A DNA stretch of 64,000 nucleotides from an uncultured Bacteroidales bacterium (GTDB taxonomy: Bacteria > Bacteroidota > Bacteroidia > Bacteroidales > P3). The stretch spans positions 62,001 to 126,000 of the forward strand of contig CAJOHZ010000001.1 in the NCBI GenBank assembly GCA_905234695.1, written 5' to 3'. Every line of letters begins with the position of its first letter. Positions within the stretch are counted from its first letter, which is position 1. Positions 63,547-64,000 of this stretch are shown here, piece by piece. Under the pieces are notes generated by a model. It was given only the letters and a program-made list of their open reading frames with translations, searched no databases and was not told where the DNA came from. The position numbers and the translations under genes were made by a program.

Positions 63547-63564
63547 TGTGCTTACTTATAGATA

Positions 63565-64000
63565 TCACCTCACGCGCAGACGCTGTCCCTCGCGGATCTT
63601 GTCGGTGTGGAGGTTGTTTTGTTTTTTGATTTTTTTAATAGTGGTGCCGTATTTCCGGGCAATCATCGAGAGTGTCTCGCCTCGACGTACCTTGTGATAC
63701 ACGCTGTTCGACGGGGCACCGCTAGCCGCCTTGCGAACAACCGCCGCTGTCACCGGAGTTCGCGACAGCGAGTCCTCCGTGGCACGGAAAATCGTGTCGG
63801 CCCACTGGATGAGGTCGTTCATCTTGCCCGTGGGCAGGCACAGCGGGTACGACCCCTCCTCGCCGGGAATCAGGTCGATGCGGTATTGCGGATTAAGCGT
63901 CCGAAGTTCCTCTATATCGATGCCCGTGTAACGACTGATGTGACAGAAAAGCATATTCCGTTCCACCATGATTGTGTCGGTACGCAAAGGAAGTGTGGCT
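63565..64000 (-). CDS. MltD-like lytic transglycosylase, C-terminal part (runs off the window)
   Basis: Partial: the frame is open to the right edge, so the 5' part is missing. The visible 145 residues begin LRTDTIMVERNMLFCHISRYTGIDIEEL and ELRTLNPQYRIDLIPGEEG, a linker typical of Bacteroidota MltD proteins. They end with one LysM domain (YHKVRRGETLSMIARKYG...LH..KIREGQRLRV). The transglycosylase domain itself would lie outside the window, so the enzyme assignment is inferred from these flanking sequences. Confidence 0.8.
   Translation of the reverse strand, partial: ATLPLRTDTIMVERNMLFCHISRYTGIDIEELRTLNPQYRIDLIPGEEGSYPLCLPTGKMNDLIQWADTIFRATEDSLSRTPVTAAVVRKAASGAPSNSVYHKVRRGETLSMIARKYGTTIKKIKKQNNLHTDKIREGQRLRVR

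Overview
The window looks like a Bacteroidota (Bacteroidales-type) chromosome segment. Most recognisable promoters carry the Bacteroidota -7 box (TAnnTTTG, usually followed by C). Lipoproteins have Bacteroidota-style lipoboxes. The right-hand core block (leuS-nusB-DUF1573-yajC-ybbR-coaE, a DUF349 protein, a GldB-like lipoprotein, an LtaS-type sulfatase, a YegS-type lipid kinase, NlpC/P60, DivIC and an MltD-like LysM protein) is typical of that phylum. No tRNA, rRNA or CRISPR array was found. By eye the core genes are GC-rich; parts of the left island and nearly all of 22.2-44.7 kb are clearly AT-richer, which suggests acquired DNA.

Layout. (1) 0-1.5 kb: two unknown genes and a DUF4248 gene. 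(2) 1.46-17.27 kb: a putative defence island bounded by a perfect 64-bp direct repeat of the 3' end of the DUF4248 gene. It holds a rightward operon (TM-Rossmann-RyR protein, nSTAND1-propeller protein, HUH-nuclease fusion, SIR2-TIR protein, second nSTAND1 protein, two paralogous membrane proteins). It also holds leftward genes: a TIR-gene remnant, an AbiE toxin-antitoxin pair with a palindromic operator, and a TIR-TM-WD40 protein with about 14 repeats. (3) 17.3-22.2 kb: a RelE/ParE-type toxin-antitoxin pair, two paralogous lipoproteins, an outer-membrane barrel, duplicated flanks, a gene remnant and aqpZ. (4) 22.3-24.0 kb: a second AbiE pair. (5) 24.2-44.7 kb: the most striking region, a type VII secretion-like locus. 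(6) 45.1-49.2 kb: a large surface or repeat protein with a structured leader, and a PD40-OmpA envelope protein. (7) 49.2-64 kb: housekeeping genes.

The 24-45 kb locus combines the two signatures of type VII secretion. One is an FHA-FtsK/SpoIIIE ATPase with EssC/EccC-like tandem ATPase modules. Directly downstream is a set of WXG100-like helical-hairpin proteins. One of these carries a C-terminal papain-fold (Tox-PL) toxin domain and is followed 5 bp later by a probable immunity gene. Around this core lies a phosphorylation-sensing cassette: two Ser/Thr kinases (one fused to an FGE/SUMF1 domain), a PP2C phosphatase, and eight FHA proteins counting the ATPase and one frameshifted gene, most membrane-anchored. 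A vWA-like and a TolA-like coiled-coil protein are among them. No EsaA, EssA, EssB, EsaB or EccB/D/E homologue is apparent, and the ATPase shows no membrane segment. If it secretes, it must be a divergent, diderm-adapted version. I infer function from gene content only. The second AbiE pair and the first two FHA genes share a nearly repeated promoter, hinting at common acquisition or control.
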